A stretch of DNA of 64,000 nt from Sindora glabra (Eukaryota > Streptophyta > Magnoliopsida > Fabales > Fabaceae): NCBI GenBank assembly GCA_020226215.1, contig CM035233.1, positions 10,850,001 through 10,914,000 on the forward strand, read 5' to 3'. Positions 35,361 to 46,145 of the stretch are shown here, one piece after another. How positions within the stretch are numbered: the first letter of the stretch is position 1; each line of letters opens with the position of its first letter. The notes beneath the pieces are model-generated. The model did not search any database and was not told where the DNA came from. It saw only the letters and a list, made by a program, of their open reading frames with translations. The position numbers and the translations under genes were made by a program.

Positions 35361-38224
35361 ATGGTAGAAATCAGAATGAGTACCAGGAAAGAAAATATTT
35401 ATATTTATGCGAATAGAGAAATTTATGAGATGGAGCAGGGCGATACATTTAAGTGTCACAAAGTCAAAATAATAAGAATTAATTCATACATAACCCTGGA
35501 TGCACTAGAAAATTTAATTAGGCAAAAGCTACGACTTAATGAAAATTAAGTCATAATTGAGTTGGTATATAGGCATCCACTCTCACTGAATCTAATGCGA
35601 TATAAGGTGTGTGAGTTGGATGATAATGACATTCAACGAATATGGGAAGCGAATGTGAGATTTCCTACTCAACTATCCTACTCAAAAGTGTATGCACATA
35701 TCTCAACTATGGAACTAGATCTGAACATAACAAGTTAACCAATTTATACGAGTGATCCATGCACACTACTGTCCACCAGCTAACTTCATCACATTAATGA
35801 TAGGCCATCATCTCCTGACCCGTACCTTGTAGCATAGTTAGAACCAATAAATAGGCAAATTGAATATGGCCAACATGTGTGCACCCCTATAATTGATTGT
35901 GCTTTAGAACCATGTTTTCCTCAGCCTAACTATGGCTCATTTCAATCCCCCTCTTTCCTAAAGGAAACAGAGAACATCATGGATAAATTTGAAAAGGAAG
36001 GTGTATATAATGATGTTCTTGAAGGGCTTGAGAGTGATAATGACAGTTATGATGATAATGATTGTGTAGATATTACAAACACACTCTCAACAACACTTGT
36101 AAGCTGATATATGGAATCGACTGCTACCTTATTTTTACAAATAAATATAAAAGTAGCCATGAGTCATGATTACCCTAAAGTGGGAGACAACATAAATATA
36201 AATGACAATCAGGAGCCATATGTGGGTTTGCGATATTTGGACCAGAAGTCATTTCGCTGTGCAATGAAGATATACTCAATTCGGACTCACCACACATTTT
36301 ATATACATTACTCTTCGGCCAAATATGAAGAATATCGATGCCTTCACTATAGCATACAATACAATTGGAGAGTTAGAGTATGTTATAAACCGAAAGAGAA
36401 TCACTAGCATATATCCAAATACAATGAGTCTCATACGTGCGTATTTGCTTCTCTTCCTTGAGATCATCCAAAATTGGATATAGATGTTATTTCATTGTAC
36501 ATTGTGGCCATGGTGACTGAAAACTCAAGTGTGTCCATATGAGAAGTCATTTAGCAAATTCACAGTATTTTTGGGTACTTAGTATTTTATAAGAAGGCAT
36601 GGAAGGGCAAACACTAAGCCATCACTCTTGTATTTGGGGATTAGGAGAAGTCATATTCTATACTACCGAGGTGATTGGCCGTAATGCGACACTTTAATCT
36701 TAGGTCTTACTTCGAGATTGTTAATAGAGAATGCTTGCTAAGTAGTTCTGAAGATGAGCCGGTTACATTGTTCCATTAAGTGTTTTGGACTTTCAAGTCA
36801 AGCACCGAAGTGCTTCACCATTTGAAATTGATAGTCCAAGTAGATGGTACCTTTTTGTATGGAAAGTATAAGGGGTGTTGCTTATCGTGATGTCTCAGGA
36901 TGGTGATAGAAAGTTATGTCTCTTGCATTTGCCATGGTGTAAGGAGGAAACATATGAGACATGGGCTTAATTCTTATCAAACCTTCGACGATGTGTCATC
37001 CAGGGCAGATAGGATATTTACTTGATATCAGATAGACATCTTAGAATACTAACTACAGTTGCAAACCCACATATAGGGTGGCAACCCCCTTATGCTTATC
37101 ATGTATTTTACCTTCGACACATCTCTAGTAATCTAAACTTGTAGGATGGCATGGCTAAGCTACTATTGCAAACTCACGTATAAGGTGGCAACCTCCTTAT
37201 GCTGATCATGTGCTTTATCTTTGACACATCACTAGTAATCTAAACTTTTAGGATGGCATGACTGAAAAAATTATTTACTAGCATCGGTGCATTTTACTTA
37301 CACTGACATCATTAATTGTTATTGCCTATCATGATTATTGTTTATTCAATCACAATTATGTATGGTATAGGTTACTAATATGAGCGACATACTGTGGATT
37401 ATAAGTTGGATGAACTATGCTAATTGCACCCAAAAGCTACTGATTGGATCAATAATATCCTAAGAAGTCAATGGAGCTGTGCTTATAATGAGAAGGCCAA
37501 CGATAGGGGCATATGACCACTAACTTGGTGGAATGTATCAATAATGTATTTAAAGAGGTTAGATTTTTATCGATTATTGGGTTGATCAAAGTTACATTGT
37601 ATCGAACAAATGCATATTTTGTTAATTGAACGGAGACCATTATAGCACAGTTACAAGTAGGAAAGATGTTTAGCAAAGATATCTAAAAAAAGATTCAAGA
37701 GTGCATTCGAAAAGCATCTACCTGTCACATCCATTGCTTTGACCGCTTAGGGTCGGCTTTTGAGGTGGATGAGTTATACAGCTTGACTTAGAAATAATTT
37801 AGTCAAACTTGCAAGGTTAGCCTATCCAATCGAGCATGCGATTGTGGCGAGTTCCAAGTAGAGCATTGGCCTTTTTAACATGTTTTTGCAGTATATACGA
37901 AGGTCTCGCTGGATCCATTACAGTATGTCGATCTTGTATTTCGATTAGAGATAATGCTAAAGGCTTATAGTTATGAATTTCATCCAATTGGCAGTATAGA
38001 GCATTAGCCAACATTACATGGACCAATACTGGTACCAGATCCAATGCAAATGCATCCCAGAGATCGACCACATTTCACATGAATAAGAAATGAAATGGAT
38101 TGGAGAGAGAGTCCATCAGAACTTCAAAGGTGTGGGTTATGCCGGCAAACTGGGCACTATCGCATAATTTATCAATCCAATCAATGGAATGTGCCATGAC
38201 ACTCCGAGCCTAAAAAAAGTTAAC
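35361..38224 (+). pseudogene. MURA/MuDR-type transposase, degenerate
   Basis: This would cut and join the element ends. In order: an N-terminal PB1-like segment from ATG 35361 (MVEIRMSTRKEN; CHKVKIIRINSYITLDAL); an acidic linker; the DNA-binding region of MuDR transposases (VGLRYLDQKSFRCAMKIYSI, about 36216-36405); and the catalytic DDE region with VDGTFLYGKYKG (about 36840) and LISDRHLRI (about 37020). Further on are NLVECINNVFKEVRF-like sequence (about 37515), a SWIM-like CDCGEF segment (about 37845) and a final zinc knuckle CGLCRQTGHYR (about 38130). Many stops and frameshifts, plus a 107-bp tandem duplication in the catalytic region, abolish it. Full-length relatives are about 800 residues, which fits the span. 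Confidence 0.88.
37053..37266 (+). repeat. 107-bp tandem duplication inside the transposase
   Basis: 37053-37159 is repeated as 37160-37266. Both copies run from TTGCAAAC(C/T)CAC(A/G)TATA through GGTGGCAACC, ACACATC and CTAGTAATCTAAACTT to GGATGGCATG. The unit is not a multiple of three, so it shifts the frame just after the second catalytic Asp. Confidence 0.9.
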
Positions 38225-38453
38225 GGATAACCTTTCTTTAAGATTCTTGTTGCGAAAGTATCTAAACTATGCATAACTTGTTGATATTTTGGTAGAAGTT
38301 AAATAACTTATTATATCTAAATAGTATATTATGCTTGTCTTGTTGTATTAAATTATTTTTTTCTTACTTCGTTTTGGAATACTTGCATAAATTGATGGTT
38401 ATGCAATTGACTGAATTCATTCAGTTCGACATAGTCCATAGTTCTTAACTACA

Positions 38454-40912
38454 ATGGCTAGTCAGGATCGTGTTGTGATCCTTGGGCCCGATGATAAGTC
38501 TCTATTATATTTACAATCTAGACATATTTTCGTAAGTCGTATGGTTAGGCCATGTAAGTTTATTCTCTTAGTAATAATTGTTTGATTGTAAATGTGCTAA
38601 CATAGTATTTTTCAATTGATGTGGAAAGGAGGATCAAATCTTGAAGTTACGACGTGTCACCTATAGGAATTGGCTTTTCGATCCACCACTTGCAATTGTA
38701 TCTTATCTTCAACAGGTAGGCTTCTACAGTGCCAGTCGGCTTTGACATTTAGATTTTAATGCACCTTTGGTGTCTGCCCTAGTTAAACGATGGCATCCCG
38801 AAACACATACTTTCTATACCACCTCAAGGGAGTGCACCATTACCCTACAAGATGTCTCCATCCAGTTAGGTTTGTTATGTGAAGGCATCCTCGTATCTGG
38901 ATACATTGGACATGATTGGCCAGGGGTGTGCGAAGACTTGGTGTTAGACCGCTTGATGAATGTTTACAAGGCCAGCATTTGAGTATCACTTAGTTAGCAG
39001 CTAGTTTTGGACACTTATCGGATGATGTAGATGATGAACAAACATGGCACTTTTGCACGTGCCTACGTCTTGAGACTCATAGGTAGTTAACTTATGCCTA
39101 ATACTTTGGGTCATAGAGTGCTATTGATGTATTTGTCATTGCTGGAAGATTTTACAAATGTTAGTCAGTATAGTTAGGGATCAACGATTTTGCCATACTT
39201 GTACAGAGAGTTGTGTACTGCCACAAAATGTGATAAGATTAATATTAGTGGATATTTGCACCTGTTGCATTTATAGGCGTGGGATTAATTTCTCACTCTA
39301 ACACCGACGAGACCACCATATCTTGATCCTCGGTTAGACATCTACCCCTCATTTCCACCATTGGGTTTCATTATGGATCATACATGATTTTTATTTTGCA
39401 TTTCTCACAATAAATTAAAATATTAGAAAAAATAATACACAATCTATTTTATTCGTAGGTGGAAGAACATTACGCTGCCTCTTCGACTGCCAAGAACAGC
39501 CCTACACTAATACAAAGTATTACTTAATCAGATAAGGCCTGATCAGGTTGCAAGCCTTACTTTATTGTATCTAATGAAGCCAGCCTCAGATATAGTGATA
39601 TGCTTATTTATATTTCACTTATGTAATACAGATTATTTGATACTCTTATGACATTCCCAGTGTATAGCAGCTTATACTAGGGTATTGCTTGACCTCACCT
39701 GACATATGGCTGGCATCAGTCCCCATCATTTACTTCCACATCATGGAATGGCACCATGCAGATCATGTGTTACGACAGTTTGGTAAGCGACAACCAATCC
39801 CTCAAGATTTATTCAATATCGATTTTTGTCATACCTTATAGTTTCGGGGTAAAACATCAAAAGACTGGCGGCAAAAGCATGTCATTTTCATTACTGCTTA
39901 GAATGCATGGCACAACACACTTTTGTTAACTAAAATGATGATAAATACTCTTAGTCATGACTCGAGCTACATGAGGCAATATTGAAGACATATTAAACAA
40001 TGGATTCATTTAGTTAGTGGTGGTCTAGGATTTGTGGTAACCTTTCATCATTCACACACTTTTATTCTTACATATTCAAATTGTGGCGACATTAAACTAT
40101 AAAAATGTACTTTTTTGCAGATTAATATAGCAGAGAGATTACACCAGCTTAGTATCGAGGATTCACCCTCTCAGTCATACAACCAATTTAGAGAGATAGT
40201 GGATCAAGAATGTGGCCTCAGCTACATGCATTAGGAGAGTATCAAGACATGATGACTTCCTAACCTACTTATTCGGCTACTGAATTACCAAAACCACTCA
40301 TTCCCAAGCCTAGGCGTGGTAGGAGAAGTTATAGATTCATATCTTTCAGGGATCCTATTTTCCTCGAGGAGGGGAATGATGATAAAAGTATCTCGCATGG
40401 TCATCCATCAATGACACAAGTAAGTGTCCCCTTCTCTTATACTCCTCCATTGATGTAGGTTGATATAAGAAGTGTAGGTCCATCAATTTATACCTCCTTA
40501 GCCCAATTCATCACAAGTGCAAATGCTGGGCCATCGTACAGCATGACACCACCACCATAGCACTCTTATAATGCTCCACAGTCATTGTTCTTCACCCCAT
40601 TGCCATCACATTCAACTTAACAAGTCCTTGATTTACTGATAGCGCTATTTGCTGACCTATTTGCATTCACTATTGAGTATGCTAGTGAATCCTTAGACCA
40701 GCAACAATAAGGGTTTTTCACCCTAGAAAATCCTATACCACCATTTCAATCCTCCCAACAGGACTTGAACTCTCCACCCTTTAGGGGTTAAACTCGCTGA
40801 CTCACGTAGATAACAATGAGGATGATGACAGGGATGAACAGCATCATTCCCTTACTTAACGGCTGCAATGAATAAGGCAACGCCCTTAATGTGGGACTAG
40901 GAGCCATAATTT
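38454..40912 (+). pseudogene. Plant mobile domain (MAIN-like, PF10536) ORF, degenerate
   Basis: The conserved core reads DPPLAIVSYLQQVGFYSASR-like sequence (about 38680-38745), a stop in place of Trp, then DFNAPLVSALVKRWHPETHT and ITLQDVSIQLGLL (38755-38880). This is the signature of the plant mobile domain, known from Arabidopsis MAIN and MAIL1 and PP7-like phosphatases and widespread in transposons. Downstream pieces (a LPLRLPR segment; MEWHHADHVLRQFG-like at about 39745; a Pro/Ser-rich tail with PKPRRGRRSYRF at about 40300) match the order in longer transposon-borne copies. A probable intron with GTAAGT lies at about 38555-38628. It begins 230 bases after the transposase, on the same strand and inside the same terminal repeats. 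Its biochemical role in the transposon is not known. Confidence 0.85.
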
Positions 40913-41223
40913 TTATGACTAAATATTTTATTATTATATTATAGTATTTTATCCAATTTATTTATTTAATTAATTCATAACATTTTTACTCCAAATTCAA
41001 TACTCTTTCACATTACATTTATCATATTATCCAATTTTGTAGATAAATTGTACAAATTGAAATTTATATATTTCACTCTTATTCATGAATTCAAATCACA
41101 TTATTGAATTAACGTCATTCATTATATTATCATTTAAAATTTCTTGGAGCATTCTAAAATACTGCTTGTTATGCTATTAATTTAAAATTATGCTTATACA
41201 TAACTATAAGAAATCACATTACT

Positions 41224-41957
41224 AAATTTTACACTGTTGGATTTTTGGAATTTTAACTTTGAAGATTAAATTTTATTAAACTTATACTTAGTATTTTGCT
41301 ACCCTAATTGATTAAGTATTTTATCAAATGATATGATTTTTTTTAATTTTTACATATGAATTATAATATTTTAAATATTGGATTAATTAAATACTTAATT
41401 TTTACTCATTTTCTTGTAAAACTCATTAGATGAAAGATTTAAATTAAAAAATTAATTTTTTAAACAATATTTTATCATAGTGTAATATATATATTCATGA
41501 AAATATTTAACTAAACATGAAATTAAAATATAATTTGTATCACAAAAACAAATGTTCTATTACTAACTTGTGTTAGTTCACAATGTGATACAATTTAATT
41601 TATAAAAAAAATTAATTACATGCAGATTATATATTCTTAAGAAGCTAAATAAGAATTCTAACATTATAATACATTATTTATTTTTCATTTATCACATATA
41701 ATATTTATGTTATATAAATAATAAAAATATATAATGCAAAAAAATTATTTAAATACTTCAAAATAATGTGTTAGATTACATGTAGAAAAATTATTAAAAA
41801 ATTAATAAAATAAAATATTATAATTCTTATGTAAAAATAAAAAAATCATATCATTTGATAAAATACTTAATTAATTAGGGCAGCGAAATATTAAGTATAA
41901 GTTTAATAAAATTCAATCTTCAAAGTTCAAATTCCTAAAATTCAATGGTAAAATATT
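41224..41957. repeat. Foldback repeat (arms about 155 bp) in the MULE 3' region
   Basis: The left arm (about 41228-41390) is repeated inverted at about 41805-41957. Shared blocks include AACTTTGAAGATT, TTTATTAAACTTATACTTA and TTATCAAATGATATGATTTT. The core of about 400 bases is AT-rich. No coding capacity. Probably a MITE nested in the MULE. Confidence 0.8.
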
Positions 41958-42334
41958 TAATTATTTTACAGTAATTTAAAGATGATATTTGACTTTAAGA
42001 TCCAAAAGTTAATATTTGAAACAATTTTAAGTTAATAATTTAGGTCATACTAGTTTTAAGATAACATTTTCCACAGAAAAAAATCATGGATATATTGATA
42101 AAGGAGTAACATGATACTTCTATTCATGATTATTAAAAATAATACATAGAGTTATAGTAATAAAAGAAAGCAAGTACTTTTAATCTTTAGATAACACTGA
42201 TGAAAAATATAATTCAATATTAATAAAATCAACTAATTCAGAAGTATTTTTATCAGATATAAAATTTGTAATTAATTCACTTAATACAAAAAATAAGAGA
42301 AAATTGTAAAGTAATAAGTAAAATAGAATTAAAC

Positions 42335-42790
42335 AAATATTTCATCAAATGATGTGATTTTTTTTAATTTTTATATAAAAGTTACAACATTATAATATCT
42401 TAATTTTAAAAAAAAATTACATACAATTCAACACATTATTTTCAAGTATTTATTTAGAAATTTTTATGCATAATTTATTTTTGTTATTTATATAGCATTA
42501 ATATTATATGTGACAAAATAAAAAAATATATTATAATTTTATTATTTTCATTTAACAATTTCTTGAGAATATATAATCTGTATGTGATTAATTTTTTATA
42601 AATTAAATTGTATCATATTATGAATTATCATAGTTTACTAATAAAATATTTTTTCATGATGTAGATTATATTCTAATTTCATGTTTAGTTAAAGATTTTT
42701 ATAGATATATACGTGTATTAGGATAAAACATTTTTTAATAATTTAAATCTTCCAACAAATAAGCTTACAAAAGAATAAGTAAAAATTTGT
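42335..42790. repeat. Second, inverted partial copy of the foldback element
   Basis: The inverse of this segment aligns with about 41330-41870 (arm plus core). Landmarks are TTAACTAAACATGAAATTA, GATACAATTTAATTTATAAA and ACATATAATATTAATG. It is more diverged and lacks a clear second arm. Confidence 0.7.
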
Positions 42791-43050
42791 ATCCATTGAT
42801 CTTTCAATTATTCCAACTATTTTTTGATAGTACCAATTTTATTATATTATGTATATTATATAATATTATGAAAGTTAATTAAATTATTGATTGTTATTTA
42901 AAACTTTGAATAATTAATATCAAAGAAAAATTCAAAATGTCAACAATTAAATTAAGTATGAATTAAGTAAATATTAAATATAAAATAAAAATAGAGAAAA
43001 AAATAAAAATATTTAATATTTTTTAAAAATTGGGTCCAAATAAATAACAA

Positions 43051-43180
43051 GTAAGTATAAATAAAATAAAATAAAAAAATTGATTAAGAGAAAAAATTTT
43101 CTATTTTGATAAAAAAATAAGTATAAATCAAATAAAATAAAAAATCGGTTAAGGGTAAAAATTCTTATTCTAATCACAAG
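43051..43180. repeat. Two-copy tandem repeat near the MULE right end
   Basis: AAGTATAAATAAAATAAAAT... followed by a GATTAAGAGAAAAA block is repeated about 68 bases later as AAGTATAAATCAAATAAAAT... with GGTTAAGGGTAAAA. Subterminal position within the MULE. Confidence 0.65.
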
Positions 43181-43213
43181 AGGGAGCGCATGACCAATCA
43201 ATTACAAAGTCCC

Positions 43214-43331
43214 ACTTCCTGTGACTCATGATTTTTAAAAAAAAAAAATTCAAAAATTTTGAAAAAATATTTTTGCGGTGCAACATTTTGAGAATATGTT
43301 TTTCAAAATTTAGTATCCTGCTCAAAAAGCC
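43214..43331 (-). repeat. MULE right terminal inverted repeat
   Basis: Read inverted it begins GGCTTTTTGAGCAGG and shares TGTTGCACC, a long T-run and GAGTCAC with the left terminus at corresponding distances from the tip. Confidence 0.75.
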
Positions 43332-43704
43332 TTGTTAGAGCTCTCTCCAACCTACTAATAGCAAGATCAATTAGTTTCGAGTCAATAGGAAGAATTTGAA
43401 GATTCTACCTCTAAAAAGCTCCTATCCCTAATGGTTTAAGCTGCTGTTCCCCTTTTCTTGCTAACCCATCACGTAAAAGGTTCGCATAAATTTTATTAAA
43501 TTATTTAAAAAAAATTTAAATATCAAGGTAACTAGTAGCTTTGTATTATTAGTGGATAGTTTTGTAAAAATTATTTTATTTATTAATGCATATTAATATA
43601 TGCTAATTAGTTATTTAATTAGTATATTAAACATTGTGATAGATTTATGTTATTAAATTAAAATACGCTACAAGCATCAATTTACTTATTTTATTTCTGA
43701 TAAC

Positions 43705-44040
43705 TAGGTGTGCTAAATGGGTTTTGTTGATTGGACAGATTAGAGCCTACATGGAGCCTATCCTTTAAGGCCCACAATTTAAGGGATCTCTTTTGTTTGG
43801 TTTGATCCACACCACAAACCTGTGAACTGATGTATTTTACTTTTAAAAGGTCGTTAGCTTGTAGATTAACTCACAATTCATACAAGTTCAATTTACACAG
43901 ATTGAACCCATTTAAATTTGTTTTTCTTGTGAGTCTATTTTTGATAAGTTTGATTTGTGAAAAATTCACACACCAATCTAGAAAAAGTTCGCAAACCAGT
44001 CCACTATATCTGCAAACCTTTGATCCATTAAACACTCCTA
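43705..44040. mobile_element. hAT-type MITE (TAGG-GTG ends)
   Basis: The left end TAGGTGTGCTAAATGG and the inverse of the right end TAGGAGTGTTTAATGG match at 13 of 16 positions. Flanking 8-mers CTGATAAC (43697-43704) and CTAATAAA (44041-44048) agree at 6 of 8. Ends of the TAGGxGTG type with 8-bp duplications are usual for plant hAT elements. The interior is non-coding; frames on both strands are spurious. Confidence 0.7.
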
Positions 44041-44865
44041 CTAATAAATACATATGATAAAAATGATAGGTACTTTATAATTTTTGTATAGAAGAAATTA
44101 TAATACACAACTAATATAATGGTATACCAATGCAATATCAAATTTAATTGAAAAATTAAATTTTCCTTTTTTGAAAGTTAAATTTAATATATTATACAAT
44201 AATATATTAACAATTAAATTTCATAATGCATTGTTATGTTATTAGTGTACAAGTACATTATTACATTATTAATGCACTAGTGCACTATTGCATCATAGTA
44301 CACTATAATCATCTTTTTTTTTTTTTTTTGTATTTTAAGGAGACATGCTATGACAAATTGTGTCTTTTTTATCAGGTTTAGTTTTGCCTCAAAGTGATGG
44401 CTTAGAAGAAAAAGAAAAAATTAGCACAACCTCAAAATGATGTGTGTGTTAGTTGCAGTAGAAAAGCCAGGTGTGGTGGTTGCAGTAAAGTCCAAGTCTT
44501 CCCGAATATGATGGATAGTTTTTTGGGCAAGCAAAATGATGTGTTACTTCAGTTGCAGTAGAAAAGCCGAGTGCGGTAGTTGCAGTAAAAACGGTAAAGT
44601 CCAAGTTCTCCCGAAAATGATGGGTACTTTTTAATTTTTTTTATTTTAAGGAGAAATGTTATAATAAATTGGGTCGTTTTTGGCCCATAAATTGGGTCTT
44701 TTTTTATTTTAGGAAAAGAAAGAATGTTTACGATATTGCCTCATTTTTGCCTAGATGCATTACCTACGAGGGTTACAAATCAAGGCCTATTCTTATCATT
44801 TACATTTAAATTTTTTAATCAAAATTTCTCATCATTCCACTAATAGAAATCATATTTAAATTTCA
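44041..44865. other. Non-coding region with a 99-bp tandem duplication
   Basis: 44433-44531 and 44532-44640 are direct copies sharing CAAAATGATGTGT, AGTTGCAGTAGAAAAGCC, GTGCGGTAGT/GTGTGGTGGT and CCCGAA. The flanks of the pair are also alike (TTTTAAGGAGA(C/A)ATG on both sides). No coding sequence is evident. Confidence 0.65.
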
Positions 44866-45125
44866 GGTAAATTTTTTTCTGCGAAATTTATTTTTTCTCT
44901 TTTATCTTTGTAAGATATTTTATATCAATTTTATCTAATGTGAAATATTAATTTGCTCAATTTATTCATTTTGTTAGTGTTTATATGAAAATTAATTTAT
45001 TCAAAGTTGCTTTTCTAAAGATAGAATTGAATAAATTAATATTTTATAAAATTAAAATTAATAAAAAATATTTTATACAGACAAAAGTGTGAAAAAGTCA
45101 ATTTCACAAAAATAAAAAGCAGGTT
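44866..45125. mobile_element. Inverted-repeat MITE
   Basis: A long imperfect hairpin. The left half (TTTATATCAATTTTATCTA, TGTGAAATATTAATTTGCTC) and the inverse of the right half (GTATAAAATATTTTTTATTA, TTTTATAAAATATTAATTTA) pair around 45000. The same family seems to be present at about 20040-20265 and about 15930-16245. Exact ends and target duplication are not clear. Confidence 0.55.
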
Positions 45126-45759
45126 TACTCTTGATTTTAAATGTAGCAATTTTTTATATTTCAAGGAAAATTTATATAGATTTTCTTTTTTGGTAATTTT
45201 GTCGTGTTTCACAAGAGGTTAAAGTATTTTCTTATAGTAGTTATAAATTTTTTATGTGCTCATTTTATAAAAAAATCATACAGCTTTAAGAAATAATTTG
45301 AAAAGAGAAAAAATCAATGGATAAAAATCTTGTAAAAAAAGTAAATCATTTTTCAATAAATAATGTTTTATTATTAAATGACGCCAGGAAGTTCCAACAT
45401 AAAAAAAAGGGTCAAGAAAAATATAGTAAAATAACTCGTCGTGTTGAAAAAATCAATTCAGAGTGCAATGTAAGTTAACAAAATCAATTTATATTTTTGG
45501 GCGATTATCATGCATTAATATCTCAAATGTTGATGGACATGGTGCCTTTGTTAACATATTTGCCAGAATGTTTTTAAAGTTTGATCTAAATTCGAATTGA
45601 AGTCTATTAATTTTAGTTTCTTTAATTTTTAAACTATCTTTCTCTGCAAATTAGGTTTTTTTTTTAATTAGATCGACCATAATTGTAAGGTTGTGAAGCA
45701 AGTCATCTATAGTCTAAATCTAAATCTAAATCTACATCCAAGTACTTATATAAGGGCAG

Positions 45760-45868
45760 AGGGTTAGTGATATCATCAAGAAAATTTTACAGGTGCTCGT
45801 CCGCGAAGACCTTTACAGTGAAGTGTATTGGAATGAGAGATTTGAAGAAGGGATTTCATTTTATAAAG
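45760..45868 (+). other. Possible orphan exon, unrecognised
   Basis: A 36-codon frame with coding-like composition (DIIKKILQVLVREDLYSEVY, then WNERFEEGISFYK). It is bounded by a possible acceptor (GGGCAG) and a donor-like AAAG|GTATTT. GC content and codon variety are higher than in the surroundings. There is a faint likeness to the YWKE region of PRP38-type splicing factors, too weak to name it. No neighbouring exon could be recognised. It may be a gene relic or chance. Confidence 0.25.
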
Positions 45869-46000
45869 GTATTTAAAATTGTTTAATATAAATTTTTCTT
45901 ATTTGAATAATTGATAGGAAGAAATTAAATTTACTTAGTATTTCAAATTAAGATTTTGATAGTGTAAAATAAGAAATTTAAAATTCCTCCGAAACCGACG

Positions 46001-46145
46001 TTATTTGAAATATTCCAAAAGCTTTTCTGGTGGTCGCATTGAACTGTTTCTGCATCTTATCTTGAACCAAGACTTATTTGAAATATTCCAAAAGCTTCTC
46101 TGCTGATCGAATTGAACCCGCTTCTGCATCTTATCTTGAGCCACT
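46001..46145. repeat. 73-bp tandem duplication
   Basis: TTATTTGAAATATTCCAAAA begins at 46001 and again at 46074. The two copies continue with GCTT(T/C)TCTG, GAACTG/GAACCC and TCTGCATCTTATCTTGA. Non-coding. Confidence 0.85.

Larger units (their letters stand above)
32617..43331 (+). mobile_element. 10.7-kb Mutator-like element (MULE) carrying a transposase and a plant mobile domain ORF
   Basis: The nine bases TTGTTAGAG occur immediately outside both ends (32608-32616 and 43332-43340), the perfect 9-bp target duplication typical of Mutator elements. The element starts GGGCTTATCGACC and ends, inverted, GGCTTTTTGAGC, and the terminal repeats can be aligned for about 105 bases. Inside, on the plus strand, are a MURA-type transposase (35.4-38.2 kb) and a plant-mobile-domain ORF (38.5-40.9 kb). 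Both are interrupted by stops. The 5' 2.7 kb is non-coding with a C-rich block; the 3' 2.4 kb holds foldback repeats. The perfect duplication suggests that insertion is younger than the decay seen in many neighbours, or that the copy was already defective and moved in trans. Confidence 0.88.
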
